A DNA stretch of 51,663 bases, taken from Lachnospiraceae bacterium. Lineage in GTDB: Bacteria > Bacillota > Clostridia > Lachnospirales > Lachnospiraceae. A program made the translations under genes and the position numbers. The notes beneath the pieces are model-generated. The model searched no databases. It was not told the origin of the DNA and saw nothing but the letters and a program-made list of their open reading frames with translations. The stretch is from positions 1-51,663 of the forward strand of contig JAAWAR010000054.1 of assembly GCA_022792295.1 (NCBI GenBank), read 5' to 3'. Below, in pieces: positions 23,662 through 32,075 of the stretch; within the stretch, counting starts at the first letter, position 1; each line of letters opens with the position of its first letter.

Positions 23662-25479
23662 ATGCACAAGGAGATTCAAAAGGTTTACAAGACAGACGTA
23701 CTTTCCGTGGGTGGTTCCGGCGCAGGGGTCATGTCCGCAGTCTATGCGGCCAGGCAGGGGGTCAATGTTCTGCTTGTTTCAAAAGGGAAGATCGGCCGTT
23801 CGGGAAATGCGATTATGGCAGGCGGAGCATGTGGGATAGACGGCCAGAGCGGGCGGGAAATTCTGAACATTCCGACAGCGGATGAAAGCTTTACCAGGGA
23901 AAAGATGTTTGACTGTATCGTAAAAGAATCCTTCTATCTTTCTGAGCAGAATATGGTCAGACAGTATGTGGAGGATGCACCCTATGTGATGCAGGATTAT
24001 CTGGGCTGGGCCGAGAAGGCCGGATGCAGATTTGTGGATATTGCGCCGTGCGGCTGGCAGTTTTCCGGGCTGGAATTTATGAAGCCGCTGTCTGTGGCGC
24101 TGCGGGAGACGCCGCAGGTGGAGGTTCTTGAGGATACAATCATAACGGATTTGCTCTGGCAAAACCATGTGATCACAGGAGCCGTCGGACTTCGGGTACT
24201 TACCGGTGAGATCATTCAAATTGAGGCGAAGGCCGTGATCCTGGCGACCGGCGGATACCAGCCTTTGACTTTAAAGAATACGGTCAGCGATATGACGGGA
24301 GACGGCCAGGCAATGGCATACCGCGCCGGGGCCAGACTGTCGGACATGGAGTTTATGCTGGCCTTTCCGACAGCCCTTGTGCCGGAGGACATGTGCGGCT
24401 CAATCTATCCATACCTGTTTCGCAGAATCCCGCACCACCTCGCTGACAAAAACGGGAAGGAGATCGTGATTGAACCAGAGGTACAAAAGCTCAGTACAGA
24501 AAGCAAGCTGAATAAGCTTGTAAACTGTTATTATATGGGCCATGCGGTTGCCGCAGGGCTGGGGGGACCTCATGGCGGCGCATATTGGGACTATTCCCGG
24601 TCCACCGAGGCAAAAAAGAGGAAGGGGCTGGAGCAGTTTTACAATCGGTTTGCAATATGGCATAAGAAAGGATTTTATAAGGGCGAGAGCATGAAACGGG
24701 TGGAGGACATGATTCTTTCCAACCAGCCAATCGAGGTCGGTCTGGGCGTTGAATACACGATGGGCGGGATCGTAGTCGATGAGAATATGCGGACAGATAT
24801 AGAAGGACTGTTGGCTGCCGGCGAGGTTACAGCCGGGACTTTCGGCGCCTGCCGGATTGGAGACGGGCTGATCGAAATGCTGGCACACGGGAGAAAGGCG
24901 GGAGAGGTTGCCGCAGAACACTGTAAAAACCATGCACATACGCCGACCGATCAGGAGCAGGCGGATGCGTTCGTACAGGAGCTCTTGTCCTGCTTTGACA
25001 ATTCGGATGGCCCGAACGCGATTCAATTTTATAATGCTATGGAAAAAGCCTGCGATGAGGGGCTTGGAGTCATTCGCACGGAGGAGGGGCTTGCCGGAGC
25101 TCTTGGAAAAATAGAGGCGATGAAGAAGCAGGAGAGAAACCTGACCCTGGAAAACAAAGGACGTTCCTATAATTTTGAATGGCTGCGGGCGATCCAGGCG
25201 AGAAACATGCTGATCTGTGATGAGGCCTCTCTGCGGGCCGCATTGGAACGGAGGGAGAGCCGGGGCTGCCATATCCGCCAGGACTATGAAACGGTTGACC
25301 ATGACCGCTATCTGCACCATTATGACTTTAAAAAGGAAGGAGACCGAATGGTGATGAAGCGCAGGAAGCCGACGATCACGACCATGCCGGCTCCGACCGG
25401 GACAAAAGAAACGATTTTTGATTATTTTAAGGATAAGAGTCTGAATTATGACCGCCGGTTTAAGATTAATTTCGATTAG
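23662..25479 (+). CDS. FAD-binding fumarate-reductase-like flavoprotein, divergent active site
   Basis: 605-residue flavoprotein of the FrdA/SdhA/AprA superfamily. FAD-binding VGGSGAG is at 16-22, RSGNAIMAGGACGIDG replaces the RSHTxAAQGG motif so covalent FAD attachment is not expected, ILATGGYQP follows, then GDGQAMAYRAGARLSDMEF and the C-terminal EVTAGTFGACRIGDGLIEMLAHGR. Canonical FHPT is AFPT (Phe235 in place of His), HYTMGG is EYTMGG (Glu364), and the RDxxS arginine motif is absent. It therefore probably does not reduce fumarate. GGGAGG precedes the ATG. The next gene codes for a small 2Fe-2S partner. Confidence 0.85.
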   Translation: MHKEIQKVYKTDVLSVGGSGAGVMSAVYAARQGVNVLLVSKGKIGRSGNAIMAGGACGIDGQSGREILNIPTADESFTREKMFDCIVKESFYLSEQNMVRQYVEDAPYVMQDYLGWAEKAGCRFVDIAPCGWQFSGLEFMKPLSVALRETPQVEVLEDTIITDLLWQNHVITGAVGLRVLTGEIIQIEAKAVILATGGYQPLTLKNTVSDMTGDGQAMAYRAGARLSDMEFMLAFPTALVPEDMCGSIYPYLFRRIPHHLADKNGKEIVIEPEVQKLSTESKLNKLVNCYYMGHAVAAGLGGPHGGAYWDYSRSTEAKKRKGLEQFYNRFAIWHKKGFYKGESMKRVEDMILSNQPIEVGLGVEYTMGGIVVDENMRTDIEGLLAAGEVTAGTFGACRIGDGLIEMLAHGRKAGEVAAEHCKNHAHTPTDQEQADAFVQELLSCFDNSDGPNAIQFYNAMEKACDEGLGVIRTEEGLAGALGKIEAMKKQERNLTLENKGRSYNFEWLRAIQARNMLICDEASLRAALERRESRGCHIRQDYETVDHDRYLHHYDFKKEGDRMVMKRRKPTITTMPAPTGTKETIFDYFKDKSLNYDRRFKINFD

Positions 25480-25492
25480 GAGTGAGAAGCAT

Positions 25493-25801
25493 ATGAAGGT
25501 ATATATCGATCGTTTCGAACCAGCCGAGAGAAGACGCTGGGTACAGGAGTATGAGGTGGATACGGCCGGACGCAGCATGACAGTGATGGATGTGCTTTTG
25601 CATATCGCCGATCACATGGACCCAACGCTGGCCTTTTTCCGACACAGCATGTGCAATCATGGGATCTGCGCGCGGTGTGTACTGCTGGCAGACGGAAAAG
25701 TATGCCTGGCCTGTACGGAGTTAATTGGGGAAAGGAAGCTTTTAAAGCTTGCGCCTGTGCCAGGAAAAGAGGTTGTACGTGACCTGGTTGTGCGGTTTTA
25801 G
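25493..25801 (+). CDS. Miniature FrdB-like 2Fe-2S protein
   Basis: 102 residues equivalent to only the N-terminal plant-ferredoxin-type domain of succinate dehydrogenase/fumarate reductase iron-sulfur subunits. Ligands Cys54-x4-Cys59-x2-Cys62-x11-Cys74 have exactly the SdhB spacing; an extra Cys71 is present. The C-terminal 4Fe-4S/3Fe-4S domain is missing and the protein ends shortly after, so this is a separate small subunit. TAGGAGTGAG precedes the ATG at 25493, 13 bases after the flavoprotein. It probably delivers electrons to that flavoprotein. Confidence 0.82.
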   Translation: MKVYIDRFEPAERRRWVQEYEVDTAGRSMTVMDVLLHIADHMDPTLAFFRHSMCNHGICARCVLLADGKVCLACTELIGERKLLKLAPVPGKEVVRDLVVRF

Positions 25802-25858
25802 ACATGCTCTTGGCCGGACAGCTTTGTAAAATTTCATGAAAGAAAGGAGAAAGGAATT

Positions 25859-26902
25859 ATGAGAAAGGGATTGGCAGGAATGTTTGCAATGGCGCTGATG
25901 ATGACATTGTCCGCATGCGGGCAGAGCAGCCAAAAGCCGGAGACGATAGCCGTTTCTAAGCAGGAGGGGCAGGCAGAGAGCCAGGATGCGTCTGCATGGA
26001 CGCCCAAGGGGGACATAACCATTTACTGCCCCTACGCGGCCGGAGGGGCGACCGATCTGTGCCTGCGCTGCATCGCGGAGATTTTAAGCAGCCAGACCGG
26101 CCAGAATGTCAATGTAGTCAACCGGGAGGGAGGCGGCGGAGTCGTGGGGACGACGCAGTTTAAGATGGAAAAACCGGATGGCTACAGCATCGCCATGATA
26201 TCAAACTCCCAATTCAGCACACAGCCATTTTTACGGGAGGTGGAATACACGATTGACGATTTTATCCCGTTTATCGGGCTCAATCTGGAACCAAATCTTC
26301 TGGTAGTCCCTTATGATGCACCGTATGACACGATTGAGGAATTTGTGGCATATTTTAAAGACAGGCCGGATGAGACTATTACGTATGGTCATTCCGGCAA
26401 CGGGGGTATCGGACATCTGACCCAGACCTTCTTTCTAAAGAATGCGGGGCTTACAAAAAATGAAAGCATCCCTTATTCCGGAAATGCGGAGGCCATCACG
26501 GCGCTTCTCGGCGGTCATATTACCATGTGTACGGCCAACTATGTGGAGGCAACCGCCCTTTTTGAAAATAAGTCGGCAAAGGCGCTCGCGCTGATTGCCA
26601 AAGAACGCTCTGTCAAGGACGCTTATAAAGCGATCCCGACTTTAAGGGAATGTGGATATGATGTAGACCTTACGATCTTCAAATTCCTTGCGCTGCCGGC
26701 GGATACACCGGAGGAAATCGTGGAATTTTGGCAGGGAGCTTTGGAGGAGGCTTATCAGGACGAGAAATGGATCAATTTCGCTGCCAATTATAATCTGGAG
26801 GAGTGTACGGACTGGACCAGGCAGGATATTATGGACAGGCTCCTTCCAGAAATAGAGGAGACACATAAGCTGCTTCAGGATGTAGGCTTGGCGGTTAACT
26901 AA
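25859..26902 (+). CDS. tctC: Tripartite tricarboxylate transporter substrate-binding lipoprotein
   Basis: 347-residue TctC/BugD-family extracytoplasmic receptor. Lipoprotein signal with lipobox LSAC, lipidation at Cys20, short Gln/Glu-rich linker, then the domain start ITIYCPYAAGGATDLCLR and NVVNREGGGGVVGTTQF, both typical of the family. GAAAGGAGAAAGG precedes the ATG. First of the TctC-TctB-TctA set. The family takes citrate and many other carboxylates; this ligand is unknown. Confidence 0.92.
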   Translation: MRKGLAGMFAMALMMTLSACGQSSQKPETIAVSKQEGQAESQDASAWTPKGDITIYCPYAAGGATDLCLRCIAEILSSQTGQNVNVVNREGGGGVVGTTQFKMEKPDGYSIAMISNSQFSTQPFLREVEYTIDDFIPFIGLNLEPNLLVVPYDAPYDTIEEFVAYFKDRPDETITYGHSGNGGIGHLTQTFFLKNAGLTKNESIPYSGNAEAITALLGGHITMCTANYVEATALFENKSAKALALIAKERSVKDAYKAIPTLRECGYDVDLTIFKFLALPADTPEEIVEFWQGALEEAYQDEKWINFAANYNLEECTDWTRQDIMDRLLPEIEETHKLLQDVGLAVN

Positions 26903-26917
26903 ACGGAGGTGGGTCGT

Positions 26918-27397
26918 TTGAGTAAAGGAAGGAAAGACTGTCTGACAGGAATCGGTTCTATCACACTGGGACTTCTGATGCTGTTTTTGATCATTCCGCG
27001 GTGGGTCGTGACTTCCGACTCGCTGAATCTCACAAGCCCGGATACGTTTCCCAATTTTGCCGCCTGGATGCTGGTGGTCCTGGGAGCGCTCCTGCTTATA
27101 AAGACCCGTTTGGAAAGAAGGGCGGTTGGGGAGGAGGCAGGTAAGAAGGAGATCCCGGCTGAAAAAGAAAAGGCCTGGGACGGGCCGGGCTTTTATACGG
27201 CCGTTACCTTTTTGGACATCGCCTTGTTCGGATTTTTGCTGGACAAGGCCGGCTACTGGCTGTCCAGTATTGTGTGCGGTATCCTCCTGCTGATTCTGTA
27301 CCGCTCAAAAAAGTGGTATTATTACGCGGTGGTGGTCGGTTTTACCTTTTTGTTATACTATGTCTTTGGAGTGCTGCTTCGCGTAAAAATGCCATAG
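26918..27397 (+). CDS. tctB: Tripartite tricarboxylate transporter small subunit, TctB
   Basis: 159-residue membrane protein with four hydrophobic segments, as in TctB. Motifs include IGSITLGLLMLFLIIPRWV and SPDTFPNFAAWMLVVLGALLL. The TTG at 26918 is preferred: it is eight bases from GGAGG (26905-26909), whereas the GTG at 26909 overlaps that site. Confidence 0.87.
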   Translation: MSKGRKDCLTGIGSITLGLLMLFLIIPRWVVTSDSLNLTSPDTFPNFAAWMLVVLGALLLIKTRLERRAVGEEAGKKEIPAEKEKAWDGPGFYTAVTFLDIALFGFLLDKAGYWLSSIVCGILLLILYRSKKWYYYAVVVGFTFLLYYVFGVLLRVKMP

Positions 27398-27407
27398 GAG
27401 GGATTAG

Positions 27408-28901
27408 ATGAGCGTATTGTGTACATCAGTCTTAAATCTGCTTACGTTATCGAATTTGGCTGCGATCCATGCAGGGCTGTTTGCAGGGATTATCATAGGC
27501 GCTTTGCCGGGGCTGTCGGCCACCATGGGCGTGGCGCTTCTGATGCCTTTGACCTTTGGCATGGATACCGTGACGGCGATCGTTCTGCTGCTTGGCGTGT
27601 ACTGCGGAGGCATTTATGGAGGCTCGATTACGGCGATCCTCATAAAAACGCCTGGGACAGCCGCCTCGGCGGCGACTTCTTTAGACGGCTATCCTTTGGC
27701 ACAGGAAGGGAAAGCGGGACTCGCACTGGATGTAGCGTTGAAGGCGTCAGTGGCTGGCGGGATAGTCAGCGCCCTGGTACTTCTTCTGGTGGCAGAGAAA
27801 ATATCGACATTTGCGCTTCATTTTGCGGCGCCGGAATATTTTTCCCTCGCTCTTTTCGGGCTTACGATCATTGCCAGTATTGGCGGAGAAAATCAGCTTA
27901 AAGGGATGATTGCGGGGATGATGGGGCTTCTTATCGCCTGTGTGGGGATGGACCCGATCAACGGCAGCAACCGTTTCATTTTTGGAATTACGGAGCTGCT
28001 TGGCGGAATCGGGGTCATACCGGCTATGGTCGGTTTGTTTGCGGTCACAGAAATCATGAATAAGGCAAAAACGATCCAAAAGGAGAAGGATACGGTACTC
28101 GCTTTTTCAAATGAACGGATCTCCTGGAGAGAGCTTTTGAAATCATGGCCGAATCTTCTGCGGTCCAGTCTGATCGGCACCTTTATCGGGGCGATTCCGG
28201 GGACTGGGGCTGCGACGGCTTCTTTCCTCGCCTATAATGAAGCAAGACGTACCTCAAAGAAAAAAGAGTTGTTTGGGAAGGGAAGCACAGAAGGCGTGGC
28301 AGCTTCAGAGGCAGCCAATAACGGTGTTACCGGGGCGACCCTGATTCCGCTTCTTACGCTTGGAATACCTGGCGACACGGTTACGGCCATTCTTCTCGGC
28401 GCGTTTATGATGAAAGGGATCACGCCGGGGCCCAGTCTGATCGAGAGCAGGCCGGAGATCGTCTATACAATCATGGTAAGCATGATTCTGATCAATCTTT
28501 TTATGCTGGTGCAGGGGAGATTTTTTGTCCGTGTTTTTGCCAATGTGACTAAGATCCCGACCGCGTTGCTGCTTCCGCTATTGATTACACTCTGCGTGAT
28601 CGGTTCATATTCCTGCGGAAACAGTGTGTTTGATGTGAAACTGGCCATCCTGTTCGGCCTAATTGGCTATGTGATGATGAAGCTTGAGATTCCTCTGACG
28701 CCGATGGTGATCGCAATCGTGTTAGGCGGCATCGCGGAGAGCAATCTGCGCAGAGGAGTCGCCATGGCGAGCGGAGATTATACGATTTTTTTTCGAAGGC
28801 CGATTTCTCTGTTTTTCATTCTTCTTGCTGTCTTTTCCCTGTGCTTCCCAACGATCAGGCAGCTTATGCAACATAGAAAGAACCAAAGGAAAACAATCTG
28901 A
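27408..28901 (+). CDS. tctA: Tripartite tricarboxylate transporter large permease, TctA
   Basis: 497-residue TctA permease with about 12 membrane segments and the signature glycine-rich motifs GIIIGALPGLSATMGVALLMP and GIYGGSITAILIKTPGTAASAATSLDG near the N-terminus, and GAIPGTGAATASFLAYNEA with GTLIPLLTLGIPGDTVTAILLGA-like sequence in the centre. AGGAGGG precedes the ATG. The stop codon is directly followed by a run of 12 G that precedes the next gene. Confidence 0.93.
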   Translation: MSVLCTSVLNLLTLSNLAAIHAGLFAGIIIGALPGLSATMGVALLMPLTFGMDTVTAIVLLLGVYCGGIYGGSITAILIKTPGTAASAATSLDGYPLAQEGKAGLALDVALKASVAGGIVSALVLLLVAEKISTFALHFAAPEYFSLALFGLTIIASIGGENQLKGMIAGMMGLLIACVGMDPINGSNRFIFGITELLGGIGVIPAMVGLFAVTEIMNKAKTIQKEKDTVLAFSNERISWRELLKSWPNLLRSSLIGTFIGAIPGTGAATASFLAYNEARRTSKKKELFGKGSTEGVAASEAANNGVTGATLIPLLTLGIPGDTVTAILLGAFMMKGITPGPSLIESRPEIVYTIMVSMILINLFMLVQGRFFVRVFANVTKIPTALLLPLLITLCVIGSYSCGNSVFDVKLAILFGLIGYVMMKLEIPLTPMVIAIVLGGIAESNLRRGVAMASGDYTIFFRRPISLFFILLAVFSLCFPTIRQLMQHRKNQRKTI

Positions 28902-28913
28902 GGGGGGGGGGGG
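28902..28913 (+). repeat. Poly-G tract (12 G) as ribosome-binding region
   Basis: Twelve consecutive G between the tctA stop (28899-28901) and the ATG at 28918. The tract itself is the only Shine-Dalgarno-like sequence, four bases from the start. Length changes by slipped-strand pairing could tune translation. A sequencing length error is possible. Confidence 0.8.
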
Positions 28914-28917
28914 AACC

Positions 28918-29598
28918 ATGCAGTCCATATGTACGATTGAACATCATGCGGTTTTATATGCACTGCTTGCCCGCGCTGTCTTAAAAAAAGGCAGGCAGGG
29001 CAGACAGTATCTGGAAGCTTTCACAGAACAATACGGTACGGAACGCGGAAAAAGGATGGCGGCCTGTGCAGCCCTTGAAAGTGTCGAGGCCAGTGCGCTT
29101 ACCTATCCGATTTTTAAAGAGTGGAGAGGGGAGCCGGGACAGATGCAGACCGGCATGGAGGAAAATACGTCCCGGTTTGTAACGTACGTGAGCCGATGCC
29201 AGTGGGTTGAATCCTGGAAAAAGTACGGTCTTCTGGAATTCGGAAAACCGTACTGCCGCCTGATTGACAAGGCACTTTACAGCGCCTATCAGCCGGAAGC
29301 CAAGCTGGAGGTCTGCTCCCTTCTCTCTGCGGGAGACGAGCAGTGCCGCTTTGACTGGGGGTATGAGAGGGACGCAGACTCGGCACGCCGGGTAAAGGAA
29401 TTGCAGGAACGGGTCGGAATCAAGTATGTAAGAGATTTTGATTTTCATACTTCGGATTTATACCGGGTCGCGTGCCAGGTTTTTGGAGCGTGTATGGGGG
29501 CTGAAGGAGAGACCGTTTGTAAGAACGCACTAAAAGAATTTGGGGATATTTTTGGCGAAGACGCAAAGAGACGGGTCCTGGAGGCCGCAGAGCGTTAG
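28918..29598 (+). CDS. ATC-hydrolase-like protein (PF14196-type)
   Basis: 226 residues resembling the L-2-amino-thiazoline-4-carboxylate hydrolase family: N-terminal HHAVLYALLARAVLKKG, FTEQYGTERGKRMA, SRCQWVESWKKYG, then FGKPYCRLIDKAL and SLLSAGDEQCRFDW, the last two being the most characteristic. No signal or membrane segment. The ATG at 28918 fits the family start; the longer frame from 28825 lies in tctA. Last gene of the flavoprotein/TTT cluster, so it probably acts on the imported carboxylate. Most members have no tested activity, so the name is only a family label. Confidence 0.75.
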   Translation: MQSICTIEHHAVLYALLARAVLKKGRQGRQYLEAFTEQYGTERGKRMAACAALESVEASALTYPIFKEWRGEPGQMQTGMEENTSRFVTYVSRCQWVESWKKYGLLEFGKPYCRLIDKALYSAYQPEAKLEVCSLLSAGDEQCRFDWGYERDADSARRVKELQERVGIKYVRDFDFHTSDLYRVACQVFGACMGAEGETVCKNALKEFGDIFGEDAKRRVLEAAER

Positions 29599-29616
29599 AA
29601 CCTGTATTTCCATATG

Positions 29617-29654
29617 AATAAGCCGCCAGCCTGTATAACGGTTGGCGGCTTATT
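29617..29654. terminator. Bidirectional terminator
   Basis: AATAAGCCGCCAGCC (29617-29631) pairs with GGTTGGCGGCTTATT (29640-29654) with one G.T mismatch and an 8-base loop. It ends the TTT cluster and the convergent TIGR01440/pncB unit. Confidence 0.85.
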
Positions 29655-29667
29655 TGGAATCTTTGGG

Positions 29668-30246
29668 TTATTTCTGATAAGCGGCTCGTTCTCCGCCGAT
29701 GTATTTCAGCCTTGTCCTGGCACAGACAACGTGGGCGGAGCCGATCTGCGTCTGTTTGGTACGGATCGGGACAGCCACAGGGCGAAGGTGCATCCCGATC
29801 AGCGTGTCACCGATGTCGATGCCGGCGTGAGCCCGTATGTGCTCGACGGCACAGGGAGAGGAAAAACCGTTCCAGGCGGCGGTGGCGAACGATCCTCCGG
29901 CCTTTAGCTGAGGCATTACGTTGACCGGCTCGAGCCCCCAGCGTGCGGCGGCCTCCTCCTCTACGATCAGGGCGCGGTTCAAATGTTCGCAGCACTGAGC
30001 AGCCAGGTAAAGGCCGTGTTCCTTTGTAAGGGAGTGGAGGACTTCAAAGACGGCCTGCCCGATCTCCTTGCTGGAATAGCAGCCGATGGCATGAGCTGCG
30101 ATCTCGCTTGAGGAGCAGCCGACGACGAGAAGCTCCCCGGGTTTTAAAGCGGCGTTTTCAAGAAGCTCTTTTGCCACAAGGGCGGCCTGCTCTTGGATCT
30201 CATTTAAGTTTACATCTACTGATTTTGCAATATCCGTTGCGCTCAT
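29668..30246 (-). CDS. TIGR01440 / UPF0340 (YwlG-like) protein
   Basis: 192-residue conserved Firmicutes protein of unknown function. Motifs: LLVVGCSSSEIAAHAIG, LAAQCCEHLNRALIVEEEAA, GGSFATAAWNGF and DIGDTLIGMHLRPVAVP, all as in B. subtilis YwlG. Soluble, no signal peptide. It lies 19 bases after pncB on the same strand and shares its transcript. Confidence 0.88.
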   Translation of the reverse strand: MSATDIAKSVDVNLNEIQEQAALVAKELLENAALKPGELLVVGCSSSEIAAHAIGCYSSKEIGQAVFEVLHSLTKEHGLYLAAQCCEHLNRALIVEEEAAARWGLEPVNVMPQLKAGGSFATAAWNGFSSPCAVEHIRAHAGIDIGDTLIGMHLRPVAVPIRTKQTQIGSAHVVCARTRLKYIGGERAAYQK

Positions 30247-30265
30247 CTGGTTATCACCTCTTACA

Positions 30266-31723
30266 TTATTTGATCTGACAGGATTCCAGAAGCTGTTTCT
30301 TCATATGCCACAGCTCGTTGGACAGGTCTACATGTACCTCATGGGGGTTGACGAGACGTTTTGTCTCCTCCCACAGTGTGTTCAGCTCTTTCTGTCTGTA
30401 TGCACGGATCTCCATGACCTTCGGAGAACGGTAGACACATTTGCCCTCTTTAAAGACCTGGACGGGAAGCTCCCGCATGGTATAGGTGCCGGGGGCCAGG
30501 AGAGTCTTTTTCCAGGTGGCAACCGGATCGAATAAAAGCAGAGAATGGCTTTCATCGTAGATTTCGCCCACAAGGCAGATCAGGTCTGCGATGACCTTGT
30601 GACTCTCACGGCTGTAGATCCGGTAGATGGTCTTGTCGCCCGGATTGGTGATTTTTTCCTCATTCTCGGAGAGCTTGATCTTTGGGATAAATTTCCCGCT
30701 GCTTTTGTCCATGATAGCGGCCAGCTTATACACGCCGCCGAAGGACGGAGAATCCTTGGAGGTAATGAGGTTTGTTCCGACGCCCCAGGAGTTGATCATT
30801 GCGCCCTGGTTTTTCAGGCTTGTAATCAGGGCCTCATCCAAGTCGTTGGAGGCGGAGATAACCGCATCGGAAAAACCTGCGGCATCAAGCATTTTTTTAG
30901 CCTCTTTGGAGAGATAGGCCAGGTCACCGCTGTCTAAGCGGATGCCGTAAAACGTAAGCGGGATACCCGCATCGCGCATCTCCTGGAAGACCTGGATCGC
31001 ATGCGGAATACCGGATTTTAAGGTATCATAGGTGTCCACGAGCAGGATGCAGGCGCTTGGATAGAGCTTTGCATACGTGCGGAACGCAATCAGCTCATCC
31101 GGAAAACTCATGATCCAGCTATGAGCATGCGTCCCCTTTATGGGGACATCGAACATCTGGCCGCAAAGCACGTTGGAAGTACCAATGCAGCCGGCAATCA
31201 TCGCGGCACGGGCCCCGTAAATACCGGCGTCAGGGCCCTGTGCACGGCGGAGTCCGAACTCCATGACACCGTCCCCGCGGGCGGCATGTACAATCCGGGA
31301 AGCTTTGGTGGCAATAAGGCTTTGGTGGTTGATGATGTTTAACAGAGCGGTCTCGATAAGCTGCGCCTGCATAATGGGTGCGATGACCTTTACAAGCGGT
31401 TCACGCGGGAATACGACTGTTCCCTCAGGAATGGCGTAAATGTCCCCGGTAAAGCGGAAAGTGGACAGATATTCGAGGAAGTCTTCGCCGAACAGGCCGG
31501 TGGTCCTGAGGTAATCGACATCCTCCTTTTCAAAATGCAGATTTTCGATATATTCAATGACCTGCTCTAAGCCGGCGGCAATAGCGAAGCCGTTGCCATC
31601 CGGATTGGTGCGGTAGAAGGCGTCGAAGATAACGGTCTCGTTGGCATCTTTTTCGTAAAAGTATCCCTGCATCATGGTCAGCTCGTAAAGATCCGTGAGC
31701 AGCGTCAGATTCCGGTTGTTCAT
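30266..31723 (-). CDS. pncB: Nicotinate phosphoribosyltransferase
   Basis: NAD salvage enzyme forming nicotinate mononucleotide from nicotinate, PRPP and ATP. 485 residues. N-terminus LLTDLYELTMMQGYF is the family signature; FDAFYRTNPDGNGFAIAAGLEQ, EFGLRRAQGPDAG, GTHAHSWIMSF, YGIRLDSGDLAYLS and GVGTNLITSKDSPSFGGVYKL follow. The ATG at 31723 has GGAGAAAGG upstream; the longer frame to 31762 runs into a -10-like TATACT (31758-31753 on the - strand). Confidence 0.94.
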   Translation of the reverse strand: MNNRNLTLLTDLYELTMMQGYFYEKDANETVIFDAFYRTNPDGNGFAIAAGLEQVIEYIENLHFEKEDVDYLRTTGLFGEDFLEYLSTFRFTGDIYAIPEGTVVFPREPLVKVIAPIMQAQLIETALLNIINHQSLIATKASRIVHAARGDGVMEFGLRRAQGPDAGIYGARAAMIAGCIGTSNVLCGQMFDVPIKGTHAHSWIMSFPDELIAFRTYAKLYPSACILLVDTYDTLKSGIPHAIQVFQEMRDAGIPLTFYGIRLDSGDLAYLSKEAKKMLDAAGFSDAVISASNDLDEALITSLKNQGAMINSWGVGTNLITSKDSPSFGGVYKLAAIMDKSSGKFIPKIKLSENEEKITNPGDKTIYRIYSRESHKVIADLICLVGEIYDESHSLLLFDPVATWKKTLLAPGTYTMRELPVQVFKEGKCVYRSPKVMEIRAYRQKELNTLWEETKRLVNPHEVHVDLSNELWHMKKQLLESCQIK

Positions 31724-32075
31724 AATACCTTTCTCCTTTTGTTTTGATAGGTAGTATAGCATATGGATAGAGAAACAGGAAGTGATTGTTAAGAAATTAA
31801 CGATAAGAGATGGAGGAGAAAAGGATTAAACGCCTACATTTTTTACGCTTGTAAACGGGTATAGCATGGCAAAGATTTTCTTGCAGCCAGCCGATTGCTG
31901 AACGAAAAGCAGGTACAAAGATCGTTTTATGCCGGTAAAACTGTATCATAATGTGTTACATGAGTGGTTTGGGATAAAAAAACAGATCATTCCTACGTGA
32001 AACTTGTCAAAATAAGGGATTTTCTTTCCGGAAAAGTATGTTATACTATTAACAGAAAGAAAAGGGGATGAAAAA
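31724..32075. other. Gene-free divergent region between pncB and rpoN
   Basis: AT-rich, without a plausible ORF. It carries a -10-like TATACT for pncB (31758-31753, - strand) and another TATACT for rpoN at 32042-32047 (+), both with weak -35 boxes. No other structure was seen. Confidence 0.5.
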
